Positions 24,796 to 33,420 of a DNA stretch of 64,000 bases are shown here, in pieces (positions within the stretch are counted from its first letter, which is position 1; every line of letters begins with the position of its first letter). A program made the translations under genes and the position numbers. The notes beneath the pieces were generated by a model, which was not told the origin of the DNA, did no database searches, and saw only the letters and a list, made by a program, of their open reading frames with translations. The DNA is taken from NCBI RefSeq assembly GCF_019636135.1, contig NZ_JAHBYD010000013.1:57675-121674 (forward strand). Reading direction: 5' to 3'. The stretch is from Phenylobacterium sp. (lineage in GTDB: Bacteria > Pseudomonadota > Alphaproteobacteria > Caulobacterales > Caulobacteraceae).

Positions 24796-25629
24796 TCAGG
24801 TCTCGACGAACGCCTTCTCCAGCACGAAGTCGCCGGGCTGGGCGATCGAGCCTTCGACGTAGCCGCGGTCGAGAAGCTGCTGCTTCAGGTCGGCCAGCAC
24901 CGACGGGCCGCCGCACAGCATCACCCGGTCCTCGGCCGGGTCGAAGGCCGGCAGGCCGAGGTCGGAGAACAGTTGGCCGCTCGCGATCAGGTCGGTGATC
25001 CGGCCCTTCGTGCGGAATTCCTCGCGCGTGACGGTCGGATAGTACTTCAGCTTGTCGCCGATCAGTTCGGAGAGGATCTCATCCTCCTTGAGCTCTTTCT
25101 CGAACAGTTCCGCGTAGTTGAGGTCGCGGACTTCGCGCACCGTGTGCGTCACGATGACATCCTCGAAGCGCTCGTAGACCTCGGGCTCGCGCGCCAGCGA
25201 CAGCCAGGGCGCGAGGCCCGTGCCCGTGCCCAGCATGTAGAGCCGCTTGCCCGGCTTCAGGCCGTCCAGCACCAGCGTGCCGGTGGGCTTGCGGCCGATC
25301 AGCACCTGGTCGCCCACCTTGATGTTCTGCAGCCGCGAGGTCAGCGGGCCGTCCGGCACCTTGATCGAGTAGAACTCCAGTTCCTCGTGCCACGACGGCG
25401 AGGCGATGGAATAGGCGCGCACCAGCGGCTTGCCGTCCTCCTTCACGAGGCCGACCATCACGAACTGGCCGCTGGAGAAGCGCAAGGCCGGGTCGCGGGT
25501 CGTGCGGAACGAGAACAGGGTGTCGGTCCAGTGCTGGACCCACGTCACGGTCTCGACGAAGAAGGCGCCGGACGCCTTGAGGCCCCCTTGGGGGGCCTGC
25601 GCCGGCTGAGCAAAGGTCACGTCGTTCAT
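24796..25629 (-). CDS. fpr: ferredoxin--NADP reductase
   Basis: 277 residues. FAD-binding motif RAYSIASPSW (R-x-Y-S) near residue 75, phosphate-contact GPLTSRLQNIKVG, NADP-binding LGTGTGLAPWLSL near residue 130 and CGGPSVLADLK. C-terminal aromatic residue is absent (ends VET), as in bacterial FPR subclass I. Last gene of the sulfate assimilation operon, 12 bases after cysH, and probably supplies electrons via ferredoxin to the sulfite reductase encoded upstream. Confidence 0.9.
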   Translation of the reverse strand: MNDVTFAQPAQAPQGGLKASGAFFVETVTWVQHWTDTLFSFRTTRDPALRFSSGQFVMVGLVKEDGKPLVRAYSIASPSWHEELEFYSIKVPDGPLTSRLQNIKVGDQVLIGRKPTGTLVLDGLKPGKRLYMLGTGTGLAPWLSLAREPEVYERFEDVIVTHTVREVRDLNYAELFEKELKEDEILSELIGDKLKYYPTVTREEFRTKGRITDLIASGQLFSDLGLPAFDPAEDRVMLCGGPSVLADLKQQLLDRGYVEGSIAQPGDFVLEKAFVET

Positions 25630-25641
25630 TCCACTGATGCC

Positions 25642-26388
25642 CTAGATATCGCCGCCGACGTTGTTGGGCGTCCCCGGCGCACGCGCGACATGGATGCCGC
25701 ACTCGGTCTTGTCCATCCCCTTCCAGCGGCCGGCCCGGACGTCTTCGCCCTCCGCGGCCGGCTGGGTGCAGGGCCAGCAGCCGATCGAGGGGAAGCCCTG
25801 CGCCACCAGCGGATGGGCCGGCAGGCCATGGGCCTCGGCATAGGCGTCGAGGTCGTCCCGGCCCCAGTTGGCGAGCGGATTGAACTTCACCTTGCCGTCG
25901 GCGTGCTCGACCACCGGCAGGTTCAGGCGGTCGCCGCCGTGGAAGCGCTTGCGGCCCGTGATCCAGGCGTCGAACTCACCGAGCGCGCGGTCCAGCGGCG
26001 CGACCTTGCGCACCGCGCAGCAGGCGTCGGTGTCGGTCTGCCAGAGGTTGGCCTGCGGATCGACGGTGGCCAGGTCCTGGTAGTGCGGACGCAGGTCGCG
26101 CACGTTGGTCAGGCCCAGCCGCTCGGCCAGGGTCTTGCGGTAGTCCAGCGTCTGGCCGAACAGCATGCCGGTGTCGAGGAACAGCACCGCGATGTCGGGC
26201 TTCACCCTGGCGGCGATGTCGAGCAGCACCGCCGACTCCGCGCCGAACGAGGAGACCAGCGCCAGCCGGTCGCCGAAGCTCTCGACCGCGGCCTCGAGGA
26301 TGGTGCGCGGGTGGGCCCGGCGGAGTTCCGCGTCGAGGCGGAGCACCGTGGCGTCCTGTGGGCTGAAGGCGTCGTAGGCCACGCTCAC
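25642..26388 (-). CDS. cysH: assimilatory adenylyl-sulfate (APS) reductase
   Basis: 248 residues. CysH family with ATP-PPase-like fold (SSFGAESAVLLD; LFLDTGMLFGQTLDY) and the C-terminal catalytic ECGIH with Cys230. Cys123-Cys124 and Cys204-x2-Cys207 are the four iron-sulfur ligands that mark the APS-using (rather than PAPS-using) form. Reduces activated sulfate to sulfite with thioredoxin. Its ATG overlaps the DUF934 gene stop. Confidence 0.92.
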   Translation of the reverse strand: MSVAYDAFSPQDATVLRLDAELRRAHPRTILEAAVESFGDRLALVSSFGAESAVLLDIAARVKPDIAVLFLDTGMLFGQTLDYRKTLAERLGLTNVRDLRPHYQDLATVDPQANLWQTDTDACCAVRKVAPLDRALGEFDAWITGRKRFHGGDRLNLPVVEHADGKVKFNPLANWGRDDLDAYAEAHGLPAHPLVAQGFPSIGCWPCTQPAAEGEDVRAGRWKGMDKTECGIHVARAPGTPNNVGGDI

Positions 26389-26885
26389 CGTTCGCGCTCC
26401 GCGAAGGCCGGCTCACGGCCGTCGGCGGCGCGCTGGTAGACGTGGCGGAACCGGCGGGTGGCCGCCTCCCATTCCTGCGCGCCCGAGCCGTCGGCCGGCT
26501 CGAAGGCGTCGAAGCCGCAGCGGCGCATGAAGTAGGCCTGCTCGCGCAGCACGTCGCCGACCGCCCGGACCTCGCCCGCGAAGCGGTAGCGCTCGCGCAG
26601 GATGCGGGCGTTGGAATAGGCCCGCCCGTCGCGGAACTTCGGGAACTCGAACGCCACCAGCGCCAGCCGCGGCAGGTCGTAGGCCAGCGCCTCGACCTCC
26701 TCGTCGCTCTTCAGGCGCACGCCGACCGCGCGGCCCTCGGAGAGCAGGCGGTCGCCCTCGGCCTGGAAGCGCGCCAGCGACAGGATGACGTCGCCCTGCG
26801 GCACGTCCTGGTCGTCGGCCACGTTCGTGAACGGGTCCTCGACCGGATACAGGTTGCCGTCCTGGAGCTTAATGCGCGTCGGCAT
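26385..26885 (-). CDS. DUF934 family protein of the sulfite reductase operon
   Basis: 166 residues. DUF934 pattern: EVEALAYDLPRLALVAFEFP and DGRAYSNARILRERYRFAGE, then RCGFDAFE. Found almost always between cysI and cysH in alpha- and betaproteobacteria; role in siroheme sulfite reductase function is presumed from that context but not established. Overlaps the cysI end by 17 bases and the cysH start by 4. Confidence 0.85.
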   Translation of the reverse strand: MPTRIKLQDGNLYPVEDPFTNVADDQDVPQGDVILSLARFQAEGDRLLSEGRAVGVRLKSDEEVEALAYDLPRLALVAFEFPKFRDGRAYSNARILRERYRFAGEVRAVGDVLREQAYFMRRCGFDAFEPADGSGAQEWEAATRRFRHVYQRAADGREPAFAERER

Positions 26886-28524
26886 AGACGGCCTCCTTGA
26901 AGGGCGCGACGCCCGTGCGGCGGAAGGTGTCGAGGAAGCGCTCGCCGTCGCGGCGCTCGCGCAGGTACACCTCCACCATCTGCTCGACGGCGTCGGTGAC
27001 CTTGTCGGCGGGCAGCGCCGGGCCCAGCATCGAGCCGAGGGCGGCGTCTTCCTCGCCGGAGCCGCCCAGGGTGACCTGGTAGAACTCCTCGCCCTTCTTA
27101 TCGACGCCCAGGATGCCGATGTGGCCCACGTGGTGGTGGCCGCAGGCGTTGATGCAGCCGCTGATCTTGATCTTCAGCTCGCCGATCGCCTCGGCGCGCT
27201 CGGGATCGGCGAACCGCTCGGCGATGTGCTGGGCCACCGGGATCGCGCGGGCGTTGGCCAGGGCGCAGTAGTCGAGGCCCGGGCAGGCGATGATGTCGCT
27301 GATCAGGTCGATGTTGGGCGTCGCCAGCCCCGCCGCCTTCAGCGCCGCGTAGACGGCCGGCAGGTCGTCCAGCTTCACGTGCGGCAGGATCAGGTTCTGG
27401 GTGTAGTTCACCCGGATCTCGTCCAGCGAGTAGGTCTCGGCCAGGTCGGCCGCGACGTTCATCTGCTCCGAGGTCATGTCGCCGGGCGTCTGGCCCGGCG
27501 TCTTCAGCGAGACGTCGACCAGGGCGTAGCCCGGGACCTTGTGCGGATGGACGTTGTGCCGGAGGAACCGCGCGAACGCCGGATCGGACGCCTTCAGCTT
27601 CTCGACCGCCTCGGACCGCGGCTTCAGCGCCTCGAACTTCGGCGTGAAGTCGGCGCGGATGCGGGCCAGCTCGATATCGGGCAGGTCGACCTGCTCCTGC
27701 TCGGACTTCTCCCATTCGGCCTCGACCTGGCGGGCGAACGCCTCGGCGCCGAGGCTGGCCACCAGCACCTTGATGCGGGCCTTCCAGATGTTGTCGCGCC
27801 GGCCATAGCGGTTGTAGACGCGCAGGATCGCCTGCAGGTAGCTCAGCAGGTGGCGGGTCGGCAGGAACTCGCGGATCGTCGCGCCCAGGTAGGGCGTCCG
27901 GCCGAGGCCCCCGCCCACCATCACCTCGAAGCCCAGTTCGCCGCCGCGGCCGCGCCGCATGGCCAGGCCGATGTCGTAGACCCTGGTCGCCGCGCGGTCC
28001 TTGGCCGAGGCCGTGACCGCGATCTTGAACTTGCGCGGCAGGAAGCTGAACTCGGGGTGCAGCGTCGACCACTGGCGGATCGCCTCGGCCCAGACGCGCG
28101 GGTCGTCCAGCTCGTCGGCGGTGGCGCCGGCGTAGGGGTCGGCGGTGACGTTGCGGATCGTGTTGCCCGAGGTCTGCATGGAGTGCATGCCGACCTCGCC
28201 CAGGGCCGCCAGGATGTCCGGGGCGTCCTTCAGCTTGATCCAGTGCAGTTGCAGGTTCGTGCGCGTCGTGAAGTGGCCGTAGCCCTGGTCGTAGGTCGAC
28301 GCGACCCAGGCCAGCTTGCGCAGCTTCTTGGAGGTCAGCGTCCCGTACGGGATCGCGATCCGCAGCATGTAGGCGTGGAGCTGCAGGTAGAGGCCGTTCA
28401 GCAGCCGGATCGGCTTGAACTGGTCCTCGGTGATCTCGCCGGCGATGCGGCGGCCGACCTGTTCGCGGAACTCCGCCACGCGGTCGTCGGTGAATTCCTT
28501 GTCGATGACGTCGTACTGGTACAT
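26869..28524 (-). CDS. cysI: nitrite/sulfite reductase hemoprotein (siroheme, 4Fe-4S)
   Basis: 551 residues from the ATG at 28524 (MYQYDVIDKEF, the usual start). Two repeats of the ferredoxin-like and siroheme half-domains (HFTTRTNLQLHWI; LGFEVMVGGGLGRTPYLG). Four cysteines near the C-terminus, ACPGLDYC (about residue 413) and GCINACGH (about 455), bind the coupled cluster and siroheme. Reduces sulfite to sulfide by six electrons. Member of the cobA-DUF2849-cysI-DUF934-cysH-fpr operon, 5 bases after the DUF2849 gene. Confidence 0.93.
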   Translation of the reverse strand: MYQYDVIDKEFTDDRVAEFREQVGRRIAGEITEDQFKPIRLLNGLYLQLHAYMLRIAIPYGTLTSKKLRKLAWVASTYDQGYGHFTTRTNLQLHWIKLKDAPDILAALGEVGMHSMQTSGNTIRNVTADPYAGATADELDDPRVWAEAIRQWSTLHPEFSFLPRKFKIAVTASAKDRAATRVYDIGLAMRRGRGGELGFEVMVGGGLGRTPYLGATIREFLPTRHLLSYLQAILRVYNRYGRRDNIWKARIKVLVASLGAEAFARQVEAEWEKSEQEQVDLPDIELARIRADFTPKFEALKPRSEAVEKLKASDPAFARFLRHNVHPHKVPGYALVDVSLKTPGQTPGDMTSEQMNVAADLAETYSLDEIRVNYTQNLILPHVKLDDLPAVYAALKAAGLATPNIDLISDIIACPGLDYCALANARAIPVAQHIAERFADPERAEAIGELKIKISGCINACGHHHVGHIGILGVDKKGEEFYQVTLGGSGEEDAALGSMLGPALPADKVTDAVEQMVEVYLRERRDGERFLDTFRRTGVAPFKEAVYADAH

Positions 28525-28529
28525 CGGCG

Positions 28530-28889
28530 CTACTTCCGCTTGATCAGGTTGACGCGGCCGGTCGAACGGGCCGCGCCGATGGCGTGGCGCAGGGCGTCGA
28601 TGTCGTCGCCGCCGTCCGCCTGCTTGCCGTGCTGGGGATGGTTGGTGGGGCCGAGACACCGCACCCGCTCGCGGAAGCTGAGCGGCGCCCACAGGCCCTC
28701 GGACTCGATCACGTCGATCAGGTAGGGATCGACCACCACGGTCTGCTGCGACTTGGCGGCGCCCTCGGCCGCCTCGGCCTTGCCGGCGTCGTCGAACAAC
28801 TCGGCGTCGCGGAAGCGGGCGACCCATCGGCCGTGGCTCCAGAAGACGGCCTCGCCGTCCTGCAGCATGTTGCCGGTCAGCGCCTTCAT
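28530..28889 (-). CDS. DUF2849 family protein
   Basis: 119 residues from the ATG at 28889, overlapping the cobA stop. Starts MKALTGNMLQDGEAVFWSHG, the DUF2849 beginning, and continues as a small beta-rich, acidic domain (DPYLIDVIESEGLWAPLSFR). Occurs next to cysI in alphaproteobacterial sulfur operons and may be an accessory or assembly factor of sulfite reductase; no biochemical role is visible. The tail GRVNLIKRK is basic. Confidence 0.82.
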   Translation of the reverse strand: MKALTGNMLQDGEAVFWSHGRWVARFRDAELFDDAGKAEAAEGAAKSQQTVVVDPYLIDVIESEGLWAPLSFRERVRCLGPTNHPQHGKQADGGDDIDALRHAIGAARSTGRVNLIKRK

Positions 28890-29731
28890 GCGCGGGCCTC
28901 CTGGATGAGCGTTTCGACTTGGGCGGGCGCGCCGCCCGCCCGGGCGAGCGCCATGGCCTCGCCCACGATCAGCAGCGCCGGGCCGGACACGGCCGCCGCG
29001 GCCCCGGGCAGCCCCGCCAGCGTCGTGACGACGCGGCGCTCGTCGGCGCGGCTGGCGTTCTCGACGATCAGCGCCGGCGTGGAGCCTTCGCGGCCGGCGC
29101 CCATCAGGCGCTGCGCGATCGGGGCGGCCATCGAGACGCCCATGTAGATCACGACGGTCTGGTTGGCCTTGGCCAGGCTCTCCCAGTCCAGGTCGGGCTC
29201 GCCGTTCTGGGCATGCCCGGTGACGAAGGTCACCGCCTGGGCCGAACCGCGGTGCGTCAGCGGCGCGCCCGCGTCGGCGGCGGCCGCCAGCGCGGCGGTC
29301 ACGCCGGGGATCACGACGCACTCGACGCCGGCCTCGCGGCAGGCTTCCAGCTCCTCGCCGCCCCGGCCGAAGATGAAGGGGTCGCCGCCCTTGAGCCGCA
29401 CGACGTTCAGGCCCTCGAGCGCGAAGGCGACCAGCATGCGGTTGATCTCGTCCTGGCTGTATGAGTGCCGTGACTTGCGCTTGGCCACGCTGATCCGCCG
29501 CGCCGCGCCGGGCGCCAGGGCCAGGATCTCGTCGGTGACCAGGCCGTCGTGGACCACCACCTGGGCCGCCTGCAGCGCCTTCAGCGCCTTGATCGTCAGC
29601 AGTTCGGGGTCGCCCGGGCCTGCGCCCACGAGGCTGACCCGGCCCGGAGCGCGCCCCTGGCCACGCCCACGGCCGCCACCCAGCACCACCAGGCGCCCGG
29701 CTCGCGTCACGCTGTCCCGATCTTGGCCCAT
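28886..29731 (-). CDS. cobA: uroporphyrinogen-III C-methyltransferase
   Basis: 281 residues. SUMT family: VSLVGAGPGDPELLTIKAL, RHSYSQDEINRM, VRLKGGDPFIFGRGGEE and GAPLTHRG. Methylates uroporphyrinogen III to precorrin-2, the first step to the siroheme of CysI; only the CobA domain is present, not the CysG dehydrogenase/ferrochelatase part. The first 30 residues are Arg/Gly-rich and outside the family core. A GCTATAC -10-like box at 29733-29739 just before the ATG suggests the real start could be a GTG a few codons further in. First gene of the operon. Confidence 0.9.
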   Translation of the reverse strand: MGQDRDSVTRAGRLVVLGGGRGRGQGRAPGRVSLVGAGPGDPELLTIKALKALQAAQVVVHDGLVTDEILALAPGAARRISVAKRKSRHSYSQDEINRMLVAFALEGLNVVRLKGGDPFIFGRGGEELEACREAGVECVVIPGVTAALAAAADAGAPLTHRGSAQAVTFVTGHAQNGEPDLDWESLAKANQTVVIYMGVSMAAPIAQRLMGAGREGSTPALIVENASRADERRVVTTLAGLPGAAAAVSGPALLIVGEAMALARAGGAPAQVETLIQEARA

Positions 29732-29914
29732 CGTATAGCTTCTCTAACGCCGACCCTGGAAACACGACGGGACGGACCTGAAGCCCGCCCCGCCGAACAT
29801 CCACCGCCGAAAAGGGCCGATACAGCGGCGGACGCTTGCAATAAGGGCGGCGAGAGGCCACTTCGCAACCCGAGGACTTCTGCCGGGGCGTTGAGGAATT
29901 CTGGGCGGCTTTCG

Positions 29915-30874
29915 ATGGATCAGCGGACCACACATCGCCGACGCCTTCCGCCGCTGAACGCGCTCAGGGCGTTCGAGGCCGCGGCCCGGCATCTCAACTT
30001 CAGCCGCGCCGCCGACGAGCTCTCGGTGACGCCCGGCGCCGTCAGCCAGCAGATCCAGAACCTGGAGGACTACGTCGGCGCGGCCCTCTTCAAGCGGACG
30101 CCCAAGGGCCTGCTGCTCACCGATGCGGCCCAGACGGCCCTCCCGGCGCTGCGCGAAGCCTTCGACCGGCTGGCCGAGGCCGCCAGCCTGCTCACCGCGG
30201 CCGTCGACGGGCGGCGCCTGACCATCACCGCCCCGCCCTCCTTCGCCGCCAAGTGGCTGGCGCCGCGGCTGGGGGCCTTCGAGCGGGCGCATCCGAACGT
30301 CGACGTCTGGCTGAACGCCGGCATGGACCTCGTCGACCTCAACGCCGGCGAGGTGGACCTGGCCCTGCGCTACGGCGGCGGGCGCTATCCGGGCCTGGAG
30401 GTGAAGCGGCTGGTCAGCGAGGCGGTGATCCCGGTGGCCAGCCCCGACCTCCTCGCCCAGACCCCGCTGGACCGGCCCGAGGACCTCGCCAACCACACCC
30501 TGCTGCACGATGGCTCGCCCGAGATCGACGACAGTTGCCCCGACTGGCCCATGTGGCTGGCGGCGCGCCAGCTTCGCGGCATCGACGGCCATCGCGGCCC
30601 GCGCTTCAACCAGTCCAGCCTGGTGATCGAGGCCGCCGCCAACGGCCGCGGCGTCGCGCTCGCCAAGCGCACCCTGGCCCAGGCCGACATCGACGCGGGG
30701 CGCCTGGTGGCGCCGCTCCAGATCGCCACCGCCGTCGATTTCGCCTACTATCTGGTCCACCCGAAGGCCAAGGGACGGCTCCCGCAGGTGAAGGCCTTCA
30801 TCGGCTGGATCGAGGCGGAAGCGCAGGCGCACGAAGAGGCGCTGAGAGCCATCGACAACGGCGCGGGGATTTAG
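29915..30874 (+). CDS. LysR-family regulator (GcvA type)
   Basis: 319 residues from the ATG at 29915. N-terminal winged helix (PPLNALRAFEAAARHLNFSR, AADELSVTPGAVSQQIQNLE) and a periplasmic-binding-like effector domain from about residue 95 (LTITAPPSFAAKWLAPRLG), the pattern of GcvA/TrpI-like members. Divergent from the sulfate assimilation operon with 183 bases between, so control of that operon is the natural guess; the subfamily resembles GcvA more than CysB, so this is uncertain. Confidence 0.85.
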   Translation: MDQRTTHRRRLPPLNALRAFEAAARHLNFSRAADELSVTPGAVSQQIQNLEDYVGAALFKRTPKGLLLTDAAQTALPALREAFDRLAEAASLLTAAVDGRRLTITAPPSFAAKWLAPRLGAFERAHPNVDVWLNAGMDLVDLNAGEVDLALRYGGGRYPGLEVKRLVSEAVIPVASPDLLAQTPLDRPEDLANHTLLHDGSPEIDDSCPDWPMWLAARQLRGIDGHRGPRFNQSSLVIEAAANGRGVALAKRTLAQADIDAGRLVAPLQIATAVDFAYYLVHPKAKGRLPQVKAFIGWIEAEAQAHEEALRAIDNGAGI

Positions 30875-30912
30875 GCTAGGAAGCGCCCGGACTGGCGTTG
30901 GCAGGAGGTCTC

Positions 30913-31530
30913 GTGGCGTTGCTTGTGGCGACCGCTGCGCCCGCGGAGGCGCAGGAGCCGGGTTCGAACTATGTCCGCCGCCTGCGCCTGCAGGCGCAGC
31001 TCCAGACCCTGAACGCCGACCTCCTGTCCCACGACAGCGCCACCACCGTGCTGCAGGCGCTCTGCGACCGGCACGTCGCCGACGCGCCGACGATCCACGC
31101 CCGCCGCATCGGGACGCCGGCCGATCCCGCCGCGGCGAACGCGGCGCGGGCGGAGCTGGGCGCCGCCGCCAACGAGCCGATCCGCCTGCGCCGCGTCGAG
31201 CTGACCTGCGGCGAGGCCGTGCTGAGCCGCGCCGACAACTGGTACCTGCCGGGCCGCCTGACCGCCGGGATGAACGCGGCGCTGGAGCGTACGCAGACGC
31301 CGTTCGGCGTCGTCGTGCGCCCGCTGGCGTTCCAGCGCCGGACGCTCCTGGCGCGGCTGCTGTTCAACCCCCTGCCCTGCGGCTGGGAGGCGAAGGCGCC
31401 CGCCGGGCTCGACGAGCCCCTCGACCTTCCCGCCGAGGTGCTCCAGCACCGCGCGCTCCTGCAGACGCCGGACGGCCGCCCCTTCAGCCTGCTGGTCGAG
31501 ACCTACACCTCCGCGGCGCTGATCGCCTAG
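30913..31530 (+). CDS. exported UbiC-like (chorismate lyase-fold) protein
   Basis: 205 residues from the GTG at 30913, with AGGAGG four bases upstream; a TTG at 30898 lies before that ribosome site and is less likely. A short signal-like start (ALLVATAAPAEAQ) is followed by a domain resembling the chorismate pyruvate-lyase fold: RVELTCGEAVLSRADNWYLP then TPFGVVVRPLAF. In UbiC the DNWYxP segment and an Arg bind product. An exported version is unusual; the enzyme role is not assured. The TAG stop is the start of repeat copy G. Confidence 0.6.
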   Translation: MALLVATAAPAEAQEPGSNYVRRLRLQAQLQTLNADLLSHDSATTVLQALCDRHVADAPTIHARRIGTPADPAAANAARAELGAAANEPIRLRRVELTCGEAVLSRADNWYLPGRLTAGMNAALERTQTPFGVVVRPLAFQRRTLLARLLFNPLPCGWEAKAPAGLDEPLDLPAEVLQHRALLQTPDGRPFSLLVETYTSAALIA

Positions 31531-31710
31531 GGGTCCGGGCTCAATTCTTTATAAGTGAATTCAATAACTTCCGCTCATCCCGGCGAATGCCGGGACCCAG
31601 ATGGAATGGTGCAAGAGGAGTGGCCAGGGCCTCCGAGCCCCTCCAATCAGCCTCCGCGAGCGTGGATCTGGGTCCCGGCGTTCGCCGGGATGAGCGGTAT
31701 CGAGTACGGA
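31531..31710. repeat. GGTCCG/GCTCATCCC inverted repeat (copy G)
   Basis: Exactly fills the convergent junction between the UbiC-like gene (TAG at 31528-31530) and the Hpt gene (TAG read on minus at 31716-31714). Inner arms CCGCTCATCCCGGCGAATGC (from 31571, through GGGACCCAGAT) and complement (to 31696) each fold as CCCGGC-GAAT-GCCGGG hairpins. Outer ends GGGTCCGGGCTCAATTC and the degenerate GTATCGAGTACGGATAG correspond to the arms of copy F. The spacer of about 60 bases is not repeated elsewhere. Confidence 0.9.
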
Positions 31711-31713
31711 TAG

Positions 31714-32028
31714 CTAGCCGCCGCCGATGCGGGTGAGGTAGCCCTCGATCTCGGCGACGGTCTCGTCCAGCAGCGCCCGAAGCTCGCCGACCCTCGACGC
31801 ATCGCCATGCTCGACCCGGTCGGCGGCGTCGCCGAGACGGTTCGCGCCGATGCCGCGCGCCGCCCCCTTGATGGTGTGAGCCAGATCGCGCCGGTCGTCG
31901 CCCGGATCGGCCAGCTTGCCGCGCCAGATCTCGGCCTGGCCCTGGAACAGCGCCAGCACCTCGGTGACCACCTGGGTGTCCCCGGCGGTGAAGCTTTCGA
32001 GGTAGTCGAAGTCGACGAGCGGTTGCAC
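31714..32028 (-). CDS. Hpt (histidine phosphotransfer) domain protein
   Basis: 104 residues, a stand-alone Hpt domain: four-helix pattern with phospho-acceptor His51 in LAHTIKGAARGIGANRLGD. Relays phosphate between a hybrid kinase receiver and a response regulator. The triple-receiver hybrid kinase and receiver proteins at 46.6-54 kb are possible partners, which is inference only. Ends at a TAG that adjoins repeat copy G; tRNA-Lys lies upstream on the same strand. Confidence 0.85.
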   Translation of the reverse strand: MQPLVDFDYLESFTAGDTQVVTEVLALFQGQAEIWRGKLADPGDDRRDLAHTIKGAARGIGANRLGDAADRVEHGDASRVGELRALLDETVAEIEGYLTRIGGG

Positions 32029-32219
32029 GGCTCACCCCAGGCGCTTGTTGGCGACGGCCATATGCGGCGATTTTCCCGGATCAGGCTCGATCATGCGAGC
32101 CTCACGCCACCGTTCGGAATTCAGCGTCGCGGCCCTTCTTCGCCAAGGCTTCGAAGGGCATCCTGCTTCGCGTCGGACGTCTCCGCCAGTCCTGCGAAGC
32201 TCCTTGGAGCGAAACAGGA

Positions 32220-32295
<76 letters not shown>

Positions 32296-32410
32296 GCACG
32301 CTCCGATGCCTGGATGGGCCCGGCGGCGAGGGCGCGGAAAATACGCAAAATCGCGGCGTTGGCAAGGCGTCTTTACAGCGGCTCGTGGAAGGCCGGCGGC
32401 GACGGGTGAT

Positions 32411-32423
32411 TGACACGGTGTCA
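32411..32423. promoter_or_regulatory. palindrome TGACACGGTGTCA upstream of the LuxR gene
   Basis: A perfect 13-base palindrome (TGACAC-G-GTGTCA) inside a larger imperfect inverted repeat CGGCGACGGGTGA...TCACCCGCCGCCG (32396-32432). It lies in the 303-base gene-free gap between tRNA-Lys and the LuxR-type gene, about 180 bases before that gene's ATG. A GCTAATGT -10-like box occurs at about 32557. Could be a regulator site or a hairpin; nothing else recognisable is in the gap. Confidence 0.35.
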
Positions 32424-32598
32424 CCCGCCGCCGCCGTTGCGCAAGGCCGGAGTGTCGGACCGGCGCATCGACAAGTGTCCGCCGGCGCCTCCGCAACAGC
32501 CACCCCTGCGAATCGAGAGGTTGACTGGCCTCGATTTCGGAGCGGCGCCGCATTTGCTAATGTAGGGTTCCGTCGGATCGGGGGGCACGACCCGCATC

Positions 32599-33333
32599 AT
32601 GTTGCAACGCGCGCTCACGTTCGCCGAACCCGCGCTCGCGGCGTCCACGCCGGACGAGGCCAGCCGTGGGTTCTTCGACGCCGTCGCCGGGGTCGGCGCG
32701 TCGTACCTGCAGACGCGGCTCTACCGGCGGCCGGTCACCCCGCTCACGTCGGCCACCCATTTCGCCGCGGGCGGGATCGTGGCGCGGATCGCGCCGTCGA
32801 CCTGGCAGGCCGGCTCGGCGGCGTTCGACTACGTCTGTTTCGAGAACAACCCGCTGCTGGAGGCGATCCGGGGCGGCATGACGCGCTACCGCTTCACCGA
32901 CTTCGCGCCGCGCGAAGACCGCAGCTTCGGCGCCTACTGGGAGGCCCTGGGCGAGGCCGGCATCGCCGACGCGGTCTGCGCCACCTCCTACGGCCGGCGC
33001 CGCATGATCGCCTCGCTGCACCTGGGCTTCCACGAGCCGGACCTCGCGCCCGACGACGTGCTCGCCGCCCAGATGGCGGGCCTGATGCTGACCGAGCGGC
33101 TGATGGCGTTCGCCGCCAACGACGAGGGCGAGGCGGACGACGTGCGCCTCACCGCCCGCGAGCGCGACGCGCTGGCCTGGGTGGCCGAGGGCAAGTCGGA
33201 CTGGGAGATCTCGGTGATCCTGGGCGTGTCGGAGACCACCGTGCGCTTCCACGTCGACAACGGCCGCAAGAAGCTGGGCGCGGTGAACCGGGCGCAGGCG
33301 GTGGCGCGGCTGGCGGCGGCGCGGCTGATATAG
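32599..33333 (+). CDS. LuxR-family regulator with autoinducer-binding-type domain
   Basis: 244 residues. N-terminal part (about 20-155) follows the autoinducer-binding layout (FDYVCFENNPLLEAI, TDFAPREDRSFGAYWEALGE), C-terminal LuxR helix-turn-helix at 180-240 (LTARERDALAWVAEGKSDWE, ISVILGVSETTVRFHVDNGR). No luxI-type synthase gene is in the window, so it is a 'solo' regulator that may sense self-made or foreign acyl-homoserine lactones or another ligand. Several AHL-contact aromatics differ from TraR/LuxR. Confidence 0.82.
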   Translation: MLQRALTFAEPALAASTPDEASRGFFDAVAGVGASYLQTRLYRRPVTPLTSATHFAAGGIVARIAPSTWQAGSAAFDYVCFENNPLLEAIRGGMTRYRFTDFAPREDRSFGAYWEALGEAGIADAVCATSYGRRRMIASLHLGFHEPDLAPDDVLAAQMAGLMLTERLMAFAANDEGEADDVRLTARERDALAWVAEGKSDWEISVILGVSETTVRFHVDNGRKKLGAVNRAQAVARLAAARLI

Positions 33334-33420
33334 CCTCATTTTCGCCCGTCGGGCGCGCGACCTTGACCCGCGGGAGTTGAGGCGCGTTCACTCAACGTCG
33401 GAGCATGTGAGGGGCAGGTC

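Noticed and set aside
31714..32028. ChpT or another essential cell-cycle phosphotransferase
   Set aside because: The protein is a short canonical single Hpt domain, whereas ChpT has a HisKA-like and degenerate ATPase fold and is longer.
32599..33333. Quorum-sensing pair
   Set aside because: No luxI-type synthase gene is present on either side; the regulator is reported as a solo.
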